From Chrysochromulina tobinii (Eukaryota; Haptophyta; Prymnesiales; Chrysochromulinaceae): 14,787 nt of DNA. How positions within the stretch are numbered: position 1 is the stretch's first letter; each line of letters begins with the position of its first letter. The notes below the pieces were generated by a model. It was not told where the DNA came from, made no database searches, and saw only the letters and a list, made by a program, of their open reading frames with translations. This document shows positions 7,031 through 14,787 of the stretch, in pieces. The stretch covers positions 1 to 14,787 of the forward strand of contig JWZX01001470.1 of assembly GCA_001275005.1 (NCBI GenBank), in the 5' to 3' direction. Position numbers and translations under genes: made by a program.

Positions 7031-9183
7031 TCACAGCTTGGAGCCTGTAGCCAAAACCTTTGGCTTGGCATCAATCTGTGCGTACATGGCGTCGATCACG
7101 CTCTGGTAGTGCTTCTTGAGGTCATTGCGCTTCATCTTGAAGGTTGGGGTGAGCAGGCCGTTGTCGACGCTCCACGCCTCCGCATCGAGATGCAGTGCCT
7201 GGATCTTCTCGAAGCCCTTGAGGCCAGCCTCCTTGGAGGCAGCCGCGATCTGCGCCTCCACTGCCGCCTGGAGCTGCTTTTTCGTCGCCTCGCTCTTGAG
7301 CAGATCAGCCGCCTTCTTGCCCGCCAAACCATTGGCAGACGCCCAAGTAGCGACCTCGTCGGCGTCTGGCACGCAGATGCCTACAAGGCACGACTGGAGC
7401 GAGTCGCCGTAGACAAACATCTGCGCGACCAGTGGGCAGCGGAGCAGTGCCATCTCGATCTTCTCAGCGGCCACATACTCGCCCTGCGCGAGCTTGAAGA
7501 TATTCTTCTTTCGGTCGACGATGCGCAGGCAGCCGGTGCTCGTCCAAGCGCCGATGTCGCCCGTGTGGAACCATCCCTCGGCATCGAAGGCCTCCGCCGT
7601 CTTGTCGGGCAGCTTGTAGTACCCGCCGAAGACGCACGGGCCTCGCACGCATACCTCGCCCGAGGGGGGCATGTTCTTGGACGAGTAGCCCATCTCGGAG
7701 ACGTCCTGCAGCTTGAGCTCGGCGCACAGGACAGGCATGCCCACGTGGAAGTTGGAGATGTCCTCTGGGTGGACGATGGTCGCGGCAGCCGAGGTTTCGG
7801 TCAGACCGTAGCCTTCGATAAAAACGGCTCCGATCGCGACACGCAGGAAATCTTTGACGTTGGCTGCTATCGGGGCCGAGCCGCAGAGCATTTTGGCGCA
7901 CCGATCGAGGCCCAGCTGCTTGCGAACCTTCGAGAAGACGAGCGGATCCCATAGGCCGTGCTCGACGGAGCCAGTGCTGTGCAGACGCTCAAGCTTCGCC
8001 TCAAGTCCTTTGGCGAAGAGGTAGCCCGCGATGCCTCCCTTGGCCTTAGCACCGCCGATGATCTTGTCGTGGATGCGGTTGTACAGCCGCGGGACGGAGA
8101 CGAAGAGAGTGGGACGGAGCGCCTGCGGATCCTCGAGGAGCCCGAGCGATCAGGGACAATCAGAGGCCCATCCGAGAGCCATCCGAGGGCCATCACGAGG
8201 CAGTCATCGCGAGGCAGTCCGAGGCAAGTCCTCACCTGCAGGTCCTCCAGGATCTTCAGAGTATCGCCCTGGTAGAAGCCAACGGCCGCGCCGCGGTAGA
8301 GGCAGAAGTTCATCACGACGGTCTCAAAGACGTGCGCGAGCGGCAGGTACGACAGGTGCACCTCCTGCGGCCCATTCGGATCCATCGCAAAAATGGACTG
8401 AGAAGGGAACCCGGCGTTGCCGATCGCGGCGAGCAGATTACCGTGAGAGAGCATCGCCCCTTTCGGGTCACCCGTGGTGCCCGAGGTGTAGCACAGGTAG
8501 GCCAGGTCGGCTGGCTTCGGCTCAGGCACGCTCGCAAGCAGCCCGAGGTTCGGCTGCCCAAGTGCCTCCAGCTCAGCCACTGTGAACACGCGCACTCCCT
8601 TGGCCTCCGCGGCTGCGCGTACCTCCTTGCTGAGCGCCCCACTCACGAGGACGTTCGCGAAGGGGAAGGTCTTCTGTTTGGTTAGGAGCTTGAGCTCGGC
8701 TGCCGTGCACAGCGCCGTCGACATCATCGTCTGCCCTTGGATGTACGACACCGTCTCCGGCCCGAGCGTGTCATACATCGGCACAACGACGACACCGATA
8801 CGGTAGCAGGCGAGCGCGCCGACCATCCAGTCGCGGCTGTTCTTGAGGAAGAAGCCGAGGAAGCGCTTGCCGTCGGCGGTTGTCGGTGCGAGGTCGAGCT
8901 TGACCAGTGCCGCCGCGAACGCGCCCACCCGCTTGTCCACCTCCTGGTACGTCTGCCATTGGTAGGTCGAGATGCTGCCGTCATCACGCACGCGGCTGCC
9001 GAAGCAGGGCGCTGTGGGCCGCATGCGCAGGCCGCCACGAGAGAAGAGGTGGTAGATGTTGTGGTACTCGCCGTCCGTGGGCGCCTTCACCAACTCGTGC
9101 GGCGACAACTTGTTGCGGTAAACGACGCCCTCACCTGGTGCTGAGCCATAGGCTGTGACGTAGCCGACGCTCGGGTCGAGACC
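7031..9183 (-). CDS. LACS: Peroxisomal long-chain acyl-CoA synthetase (AMP-forming), 5' exon not resolved
   Basis: This enzyme activates fatty acids to acyl-CoA with ATP through an acyl-adenylate. Two coding exons are clear, 9183-8236 and 8122-7031, separated by a 113-bp GT-AG intron (8235-8123, phase 0). Together they give 679 residues, close to the usual 650-700. The ATP-binding motif YTSGTTGDPKG is at 8490-8458. The adenylate motif GYGLTETSA is near 7815, GWFHTGDIG and DRKKNIFKLAQGEYVA follow, and a conserved late lysine region precedes the end. The first exon seen begins after a pyrimidine-rich acceptor (TTTTTGCTCGCAG) and its first residues (GYVTAYGSAPGEG) are family-like, so at least one short exon lies upstream. 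A frame starting at the ATG at 9311 is one weak candidate but would need a 41-bp intron. The C-terminus is SKL, a canonical PTS1 signal, so the protein should import into peroxisomes for beta-oxidation. It is divergent to the MgtE-type gene. Confidence 0.93.
8163..8231. repeat. Minisatellite-like GAGGC repeats inside the acyl-CoA synthetase intron
   Basis: The plus strand shows six imperfect units of 10-14 bp, each starting GAG (GAGGCCCATCC, GAGAGCCATCC, GAGGGCCATCAC, GAGGCAGTCATCGC, GAGGCAGTCC, GAGGCAAGTCC). They fill most of the 113-bp intron, up to the 5' splice site on the minus strand. Confidence 0.75.
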
Positions 9184-9528
9184 CTGCGAGCAAAAAGTAG
9201 CGGGCCGCGGGGCTACCGCAAGACGTCAGATGGGGTGCGCGGAGGGTATTCGCGTGGTGATTGTGGGCCGGTGCGCACACGAACCGTGGGCTCCGTAGCC
9301 GAAGATGTCATTGATGAGACCGACTCCGTCTGCTGAGCCGCGCATTCCACAGTCGACGCAAACTTCGTGCGAAACAGCAGTGCCGGCGGCGACAGACTGT
9401 TGTGGCGGCTCCGTTGAGTGAGCAACTACATGTACATGAAAAAGCCACAAAAGGAAAAAATATTCGAGATCAAACGATTTAGGCAGGTCCATGCGTGAGC
9501 GCCTCCCACGCACGCCTTTTCGGGTCAA
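9184..9528. promoter_or_regulatory. Divergent 5' region between acyl-CoA synthetase and MgtE-type genes
   Basis: These 345 bp lie between two genes transcribed away from each other. They must contain the missing 5' exon(s) of at least the acyl-CoA synthetase and probably of the transporter, and the promoters unless those lie inside introns. An AT-rich patch at about 9425-9480 contrasts with the GC-rich surroundings. No TATA box was identified with confidence. A minus-strand open frame covers part of the region but overlaps the transporter antisense and has no recognised domain. Confidence 0.4.
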
Positions 9529-10239
9529 GTGGGTGTGTACCTGAACGAAGAAGGCAGGTTCATGTGGCAAAAGCTTCTCGAGCGTGCCGGCGTCCTGATA
9601 GCCCTGCTCATTTTCCAATCGTGCAGCAGCTTCATCCTGGAAGACTATGAGGTGTTCTTGTTGCGGCACTCCGTGATCGTCTTCTTTCTCACAATGCTGG
9701 TCGGCGCGGGCGGCAACGCGGGCAGCCAGGCCGCCGTCCTTGTCGTCCGCGGGCTTGCGACAGGCGAGATCACCGCCAATAACCTGGTCGGCTACGTGCT
9801 TGGCGAGGCGACGATGGCGCTGGTCATCTCCTTGCTGATGGTGCTTTTCGGATATGCGCGTGTCGTCCTCTTCGGTGATTCGCAGCTCGACGCTCTGGCC
9901 ATTTCGTGCTCACTCTTCTGCATCGTGTTCTCGTCGATACTTATTGGCTCCTCGCTGCCGCTGCTGCTGCATCGTTGCCATATCGACCCAGCACATGCGG
10001 GCGCGACAATCCAGGTGATCATGGACCTACTGGGTGCATGCATCACCTGCGTCATCTGCTCGATCGTTCTCGAGGACGAGGTCCCGGCGCTCCCTCATGG
10101 GATGAACTCCAGCTCAAACTCCACCGAGCAGAAGATATTGTTGGTGCCTACAGCGACTCAGTCTCTGTGGGTGCGCGCTGTGGGGTTGTTCCGTCACGTG
10201 CGCGACTGCGATGAGGCTGCCTGCAATTTAGCTTTTTGA
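9529..10239 (+). CDS. MgtE/SLC41-type divalent cation (magnesium) transporter domain protein
   Basis: The frame is open from 9499, has its first ATG at 9562, and ends at 10239. Family-like residues (VYLNEEGRFMW) precede that ATG, so a short upstream exon is likely and the 5' end given here is approximate. About 226-237 residues are visible. The signature LVGAGGNAGSQAAVLVVRG followed by LATGEI is diagnostic of the MgtE membrane domain. Five hydrophobic segments fit the usual topology: ALLIFQSCSSFIL, FFLTMLVGAGG, a segment around LVISLLMVLFG, one around FCIVFSSILIG, and IQVIMDLLGACITCVICSIV. No N-domain or CBS domains are seen, so it resembles the single-domain eukaryotic form. A hydrophilic tail of about 50 residues follows the last segment. 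The expected role is Mg2+ or related cation transport in a cell or organelle membrane. Confidence 0.85.
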   Translation: MGVYLNEEGRFMWQKLLERAGVLIALLIFQSCSSFILEDYEVFLLRHSVIVFFLTMLVGAGGNAGSQAAVLVVRGLATGEITANNLVGYVLGEATMALVISLLMVLFGYARVVLFGDSQLDALAISCSLFCIVFSSILIGSSLPLLLHRCHIDPAHAGATIQVIMDLLGACITCVICSIVLEDEVPALPHGMNSSSNSTEQKILLVPTATQSLWVRAVGLFRHVRDCDEAACNLAF

Positions 10240-10751
10240 GCCGAGCATGCAGCTCATGTTGCGCTGACATGGCGTGTGAGGAATGTGTACACTAGCGAAG
10301 CCAGGCTCAGACGATATACATTCTCAGAACAATATAATGATATTCTCATATCGCGCAAACAATATTAATCATGTCGTTGGACATCGTCTCATAGATTCAT
10401 TCCTCGCCTAACACAGTAACACTTGACTCCATTGTTTCCCAAAATTTGCGGCCACACCCAATCATCGCACATCACCCGGTCAGCGCGCCGGCGCACGGCA
10501 CACATCAAGATACATACGGGCCACCGCGTCCTGCTCCCTCCACCGTCCACGCCCCACGAGCACGCCTTCAGCACATCACGGCGGCCACCCGGCACCGCTG
10601 CTGTGTGCTGACCCGACCCTCAACAACATTAGTGGATTTTACACCTGGTTTACACATGTGCTGTATGTATGGATTACAGCGCGCGGTCGTGAGTCGAGCG
10701 GGAGAGCTCCGGTCGACTTGTTATAGTTGGCATCCGGTCCCCTATATAACT
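10240..10751. other. Convergent intergenic region, no gene
   Basis: These 512 bp separate the 3' ends of the MgtE-type gene and the EF-hand gene. An AT-rich patch at about 10310-10375 contains two copies of AACAATAT and is a plausible 3'-end processing zone. Short open frames here are biased by composition and show no motif. Confidence 0.5.
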
Positions 10752-11684
10752 TCAGCCTCGAATCATCTTGAGAAGCCGCGCGTTCTCCTGTTTGGTGGTT
10801 GCGATCATACCCACTGAGAGCTTGAAGCCCGGGTGATTGTTCGTGCCCGCAAGGTCTTGCTTCTTGTCCATCTCGACGAACTCTGCAAAGGAGATCTCTT
10901 GGTCCGCGTTCGTGTCGTGCATCATGAAATCGGCGACACGCGACTGAGAGCGCGATACAGCTCCGTATGCGACGGGATTTTCAATGTGGAACGTGTCACG
11001 GGCGTGGATCAGTGGGGTCACACAGTGCCAGCTGCTCAAGAGCTGCTCACAGTGGGAAATCTGTGGGGTGGGTGTTTGCACCATATTTGCACACCTCGAG
11101 GTTAAGTTTGCCGAAGCGGCGGAAGAAGATCTCCATGCACTCGTCCATGTCGATGGATCCGCCCTGATCCTTGTCGTACATCATGAACTGTGAGGCTCGA
11201 ATCAAGCTCGCGCATGCAAGCATCACTCCCGAAACGAGCGCAAAGCTGTTTTGGCCTCGGTGGCATGTTCATGAGAGGGCAGGGAAGAGGCAGCTGCACG
11301 CGGACGCTCGCAGGCACGTCGACAGGCACGCGTGCGACAATCCGACAAAGCGCGTAAAGCAGCACATACCTCGACGAGGTTGAACAGGCGGCGAGGCTCC
11401 CAGCCGGTTTTGTCATTCCTTACGCAAAAGAACATGCCCTTGAACTCGTCCCAGCTCAGCATGCCGTCGCAGTCCTCGTCCACCTCCCATATCAAATCCT
11501 CGACGAGCCCCATCGTCACGTTGGGAAACTTTAGGCGCTTCATGGTCGCAAAGATCTTCTCCTTGGTGATCTTTCCGACCTCTTTCTTGACGAGTACAGA
11601 GAAGACGCGTTGCAAGTTCTCCAACTCCTCCCGCGCAGCGATTTCATCTCCTACGGACTTGTCCTCGTGCCCTCCGCGTGGCAT
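10752..11684 (-). CDS. EF-hand calcium-binding protein, three exons
   Basis: The model is exons 11684-11370, 11187-11095 and 10943-10752, joined by GT-AG introns of 182 and 151 bp, both phase 0. It gives 199 residues from the ATG at 11684 (MPRGGHEDKS). Three good EF-hand loops follow in order: DEDCDGMLSWDE in exon 1, DKDQGGSIDMDE in exon 2 and DTNADQEISFAE in exon 3. An N-terminal helix-loop-helix (LQRVFSVLVKK through IFATMKRLKF) looks like a degenerate first EF-hand, giving the four-hand calmodulin-like plan. Each canonical hand sits close to one exon. The C-terminus is basic (ENARLLKMIRG). There are no membrane segments, so it is probably a soluble calcium sensor. The specific orthologue was not identified; a flagellar or centrin-like role is possible but unproven. 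Confidence 0.87.
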
Positions 11685-12343
11685 CACGAGAGTGCAGCTT
11701 GGTGCGATGGTCAGAAGCCTGTCGAGGTCAACTGCCGTCCGCCGCGCGCACAAAGTTCGTATATAAATACACCGCGCATGCATAAAAAATTTGTGAACGA
11801 AATGGATCAGGGAGCCGCGTTGCAGTTGTACTTTACGGGGACAAGACGGTTCCGACGTAGTTCCGACGCGTCGCGACTCGCGTCGTGAACCGCCATCATA
11901 TCTACTGTGGTTCTGTGGCGAAGTCTTGTCGTCGACGGCCCCGTCGTTCACCCGGCCATCCAACCCGGATGTGATCCCAGTAATGATCCCAGTGCTTTGG
12001 GGTCCAGGTGGATGCGCGCGCGCGTTGTGTTGATCTGAGCTCCAGTGAACAGCCATACAGTATCCGGATACTGGTCGTGAAATCCCTCCCGAGTTCATAT
12101 GTGGGTCTTATACAATTGTATTAGGTTGTCTCTCAGCTCTCCGCCTGCATGTGTCTCATTTCGAGAATCCTGCACATGTATCTTCATGGTCGTGCTGCGT
12201 GTTGCGTGAACGTTAACACGACAGACGCGACAGCCGGTGCTACGGCACTGTTACTGCCCGCTCAGAATACACACACCTTACATGACCCCAAACGAGACAC
12301 GGAGCATGCGCGCGCTGGCGGCTTTGAGGTTGCGTGTATTCAT
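11685..12343. other. Divergent intergenic region
   Basis: This 659-bp stretch separates the starts of the EF-hand gene (minus) and the zinc-finger ORF (plus). It holds a TATA-like site near the EF-hand gene. No coding region is supported. The minus-strand frame of EF-hand exon 1 stays open upstream to about 12098, but that part shows no conserved features and would place the TATA-like box inside the coding region. Confidence 0.5.
11760..11769 (-). promoter_or_regulatory. TATA-like box upstream of the EF-hand gene
   Basis: TATATAAATA on the plus strand (TATTTATATA on the minus strand) stands out in GC-rich sequence and lies 75 bp upstream of the EF-hand ATG. That spacing is right for a TATA element with a start site near 11735. 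The orientation is not certain, because the sequence is nearly symmetric. Confidence 0.35.
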
Positions 12344-12870
12344 ATGAAATCATTCATGTTTTTCATCGGAGTCTTGACGGCGAGCTTCTTCGGTCCACCT
12401 CGTGGTCTTGTGCTCGCCACGCAGCAGCAGAACTTCGCCACGATCAGCGGAACGGGAGTAGTCGTCAGCGTCTACGCACGACGGCCGCAAGCGGAGATGG
12501 TGGTGGTCGGCAACGCGGCGATGCGGCAGTCCGGCGATTAGAGGCCGCCATAGAGGCCGCCATCGAAGCTCAGCGCACGCTGCTAATCGAAGCAGTTCGA
12601 GGCGGCGTCAAGGAGCTGCGCCCTCTCAAAGACGTGTCGCTGGCGTGGAGCAGCAGCACTGATTTTACGGACAGCGTGCAGTTAGGCTCCTTCCGCTGTA
12701 CAAAGTGCGGCGCATTCAATGTAGCCCGAGCAGAAGCGTGCACAAACTGCGGGGCACCACGGGGTGATGAGGCTCCAAGAGGTTCATTAACTATGGCCAT
12801 GCGCACGAAAGCGCTCGACGCGGGTAGTTGTGGGTTCATGCCTTTTGACCGTGGAGAGGAGCCGTGTTGA
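12344..12870 (+). CDS. Small protein with RanBP2-type-like zinc finger, gene model uncertain
   Basis: The frame at 12541-12870 contains a helical LEAAIEAAIEAQRTLLIEAV segment and then FRCTKCGAFNVARAEACTNCGAP. This is a C-x2-C-x10-C-x2-C finger close to the RanBP2/zinc-ribbon type, often used in ubiquitin, RNA or protein binding. Upstream, two frames compete. The finger's own frame is open back to about 12334. The neighbouring frame starts at an ATG at 12344 with a strongly hydrophobic start (MKSFMFFIGVLTASFF), which looks like a signal peptide, and ends at 12541. A small intron or a frameshift near 12440-12540 might join the second to the finger frame, but no convincing splice pair was found. 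The finger is the only firm part. Confidence 0.45.
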
Positions 12871-13602
12871 GACCGCCGCACATCGGTACCGAAATCACGA
12901 GGAGAGATGGTCGCCACGTACGATTCGAGCGTGGGAGTGGCGGAACGGCAACGCATCAGATAAGGTACTTATGATACGGAGGACACGCTGCTTGAAGATA
13001 TCGGAACCGCTGACGAGCTGAGCCGTGAGCGCGACGGCGGACTTCGACGCTTCGACTGCCGACTCGACACACCAAACTGTAGGGCACACGGCACAGCAGA
13101 CTGTACTTGAACCGAAGCTCGGCTCAACTGACGGAGACAACACGCCCTACAGTACTGCCTACAGCGAACACAGCCGCCGTAAAACGGGCGTTTTCGCTTT
13201 ATTGCGGTGGGCGCGGCCGAGCGCCAGGCCCTCGACTGCTCACCTGTCACCAGGTTTTCAACTATAGTTGTCTGATCATTCGTGTCATTGACATATTAAA
13301 TACCATTAGAATTGTGCACAGCGGTATCCTCTCAGTCAGTTACACCAAACGCGCGCTGCGGCCCTGCCTGAGTGTGCTTAATCGTTTGCATGCTCCGTCA
13401 GAGTACACTCGCTCGTCCGTTCCGCTCTCTCGTCCGTTCCACTCACGTCACGTCACCGCTCGTCACTCTCGTCTTCTGCTCGCGGTTTTCAATTCGGTGT
13501 GCACCATCTGCTAGTGGCGCTTCGCCCCGATGGGTGCTGGTCTTTGTCGGCAACGTCTTGCTGTGGGGGAGCGGGAGCTCTAGCAACCACGCTGGGCGCT
13601 CT
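12871..13602. other. Convergent region with a possibly decayed coding frame
   Basis: The frame of the zinc-finger ORF stays open after its stop (TGA at 12868) up to 13107, apart from one TAA at 12961. It reads residues such as ATYDSSVGVAERQRIR, then DTEDTLLEDIGTADELSRER. The heptad-like pattern faintly recalls Qb/SNAP-type SNARE helices. This may be an unrecognised exon, a broken gene or chance. From about 13370 the DNA is pyrimidine-rich on the plus strand and holds two copies of CTCGTCCGTTCC (13412-13423 and 13429-13440). No gene is supported in 13111-13602. Confidence 0.3.
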
Positions 13603-14787
13603 CTAGGAGTCCACAACTACCACTTTCAAAGCAGAGGCAACCAAGGCAGCGAGGGCCTCCATGGTCTGTTGCAGCTTGTCCTCCCGCTGTGTGAGAGCAG
13701 AAATCGTCGTGCGCAGCTCATGTATCTCATCATGCAAGCTCTTGAACTCCGCCTTCAGCTCCTCGCCAAGCGGTTGAACGGCGCCACCAAGGGGGCCACT
13801 GGCTACCGGGATCTCGTCGGCCATGCCACCGGACAAGTTGTGTTTGCGCACAGCCGCCTCGTGGGCACGGTCGATAAAGTCGCCGCCATGAAGCCTTGCG
13901 CCCTTAAACTTGAGATGTTTGATCGAAGAGTCCGTCAGCCCCTCGCTTTCTTTCACGAGTCGCGCTTGATTGATGAGGTGTCTCCTCATCGCAAGTAAGA
14001 TCGTGAATCGTCGCACCTGCAAGATGTAAGCAAGATGAGACGCACGGACAAGAGTCACGTGGGGCAGTGCCGAAGCGCGCTGCAGAGAAGCGCGATGATC
14101 ATCTCAAAGTTGAGTGAGACAGAGAGCGTGCTCACCTTGCATTGGGCGGCCGGGAACTTGCTGATGACAGAAGTGAGGTCCTGCTTGCTAATTCTTAGCG
14201 CAGATACGTACGACATGGCGCAGGCCGAGTGCGGCGAAAAATAGCTCTCGTCGTACAGCAGCACATCGTCACCCCACCACATGCCTGCCGTGAGCACACG
14301 TCCGCCAAAGAGGACGATGCCGCGCATGACGACATACAGATAGCCCTTCACGGCCACTTCGCCCGTAGTGAAAGTGCGCGATGTCATCAGCATTGCCAGA
14401 CGCACGAGAATGAGGTCCTCGGCGCCTTTCAGAAACGAGATTCTAGACAGCCAGTGCTTGTTACTGCGCACTCATGGTGGCGTGGCAAGGAACGGGGCGT
14501 CAGAGTCAGTTCAGGCTGACCTTAGTGGCGTGTGGCAAGGAGCAGAGTTGTCAAGGGTCAGCAGAGACACTCGGCCGGCCTGAGCGATGGTGCTGCTGCC
14601 GTGTAAGGCGGTGCGAAGGGGTGTCGCGTACACATGCATAACCACCTCGATTTGGAGGGCGTCACTAAGCAGAGGCAGGACGGAGGCGGCATGGAACTCC
14701 CTCAGCTTCATCTCCTGGGTCTGGTGCAGGTACTCGCGCATGCGTCTGGCCATCCCCGCTGGCAAGTTGTTCGTATGGATGTAGCTG
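13603..14787 (-). CDS. CNBD ion channel (CNG/HCN/EAG family), C-terminal exons, 5' truncated by window edge
   Basis: Three exons are visible: 14787-14632 (partial), 14463-14136 and 14016-13603, with GT-AG introns of 168 bp (splits a Val codon) and 119 bp (phase 0). They give about 298 residues. The first exon is the C-linker that follows the pore helix S6 in these channels (LPAGMARRMREYL, then LSDALQIEVVMHV). Joining gives the family-like transition HVNKHWLSRISFL. The second exon is a cyclic-nucleotide-binding-domain fold (VKGYLYVVMRGIVLFGG, then WWGDDVLLYDESYF). The binding-cassette arginine expected in the R-x-A motif is not seen, so nucleotide binding is doubtful, as in EAG-type channels. 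The last exon is basic at first, then ends in a coiled coil (EELKAEFKSLHDEIHELR) that could drive tetramer assembly. The membrane part lies beyond the right edge. Confidence 0.85.

Noticed and set aside
9226-9669. Minus-strand ORF of 147 residues as a separate gene
   Set aside because: It overlaps the MgtE-type gene in antisense and shows no domain. At most its 3' part could include a 5' exon of the acyl-CoA synthetase.
10446-10817. Plus-strand ORF of 123 residues
   Set aside because: It overlaps the 3' end of the EF-hand gene, lacks any motif and has shadow-like composition.
13372-13998. Plus-strand ORF of 208 residues
   Set aside because: It is antisense to the last exon of the channel gene, which has splice sites and a coiled coil that fit the family.
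1-14787. CRISPR array, tRNA, rRNA or bacterial operon features
   Set aside because: None was seen. The repeats present are tandem, palindromic or transposon-terminal, and the genes have eukaryotic introns.

Overview
The window looks like nuclear DNA of a unicellular, GC-rich eukaryote, most probably an alga. A haptophyte or a stramenopile would fit, but the sequence alone does not settle this. Four genes are split by short GT-AG introns or lack a 5' exon. Their families are a peroxisomal long-chain acyl-CoA synthetase, an MgtE/SLC41-type cation transporter, an EF-hand protein and a cyclic-nucleotide-binding-domain ion channel. No operon structure, ribosome-binding sites or bacterial features are present.

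Region 1 (1-424) is very GC-rich flanking DNA with a perfect 13-bp hairpin at its left edge and no supported gene.

Region 2 (425-6168) is a complete-looking DNA transposon of about 5.74 kb. It is bounded by TTAA on both sides and by perfect 15-bp terminal inverted repeats (AGGCCCACGTCACGC). It carries two convergent genes. The plus-strand gene (587-1594) encodes a cysteine-rich protein ending in a domain that resembles the intracellular C-terminal (ballast) domain of P2X7 receptors. The minus-strand gene (6020-1793) encodes a protein of about 1,400 residues with a DDE-transposase-like core, an LSD1/YABBY-like zinc ribbon, an HMG/YABBY-like helix segment, an acidic tract and a C1/ZZ-like zinc finger. 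This gene is broken by two frameshifts of the same sense, and each most simply maps to a poly-G run. The TTAA target and the transposase core point to a Kolobok-like element with an unusual gene set. This is the most notable system in the window.

Region 3 (6169-7030) has no gene but contains a dense set of inverted and direct repeats.

Region 4 (7031-10239) holds two divergent genes. The acyl-CoA synthetase on the minus strand ends in the peroxisomal signal SKL, has one clear internal intron with a minisatellite-like array, and has an unresolved 5' exon. The MgtE-type transporter on the plus strand has five membrane segments and an unresolved 5' end.

Region 5 (10240-14787) starts with convergent intergenic DNA. 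It then holds a three-exon EF-hand protein (minus), a small zinc-finger ORF (plus, model uncertain) followed by a possibly decayed coding frame, and the last three exons of a CNG/HCN/EAG-type channel (minus) that runs off the right edge. The host genes look like ordinary housekeeping and signalling genes into which the transposon has landed.
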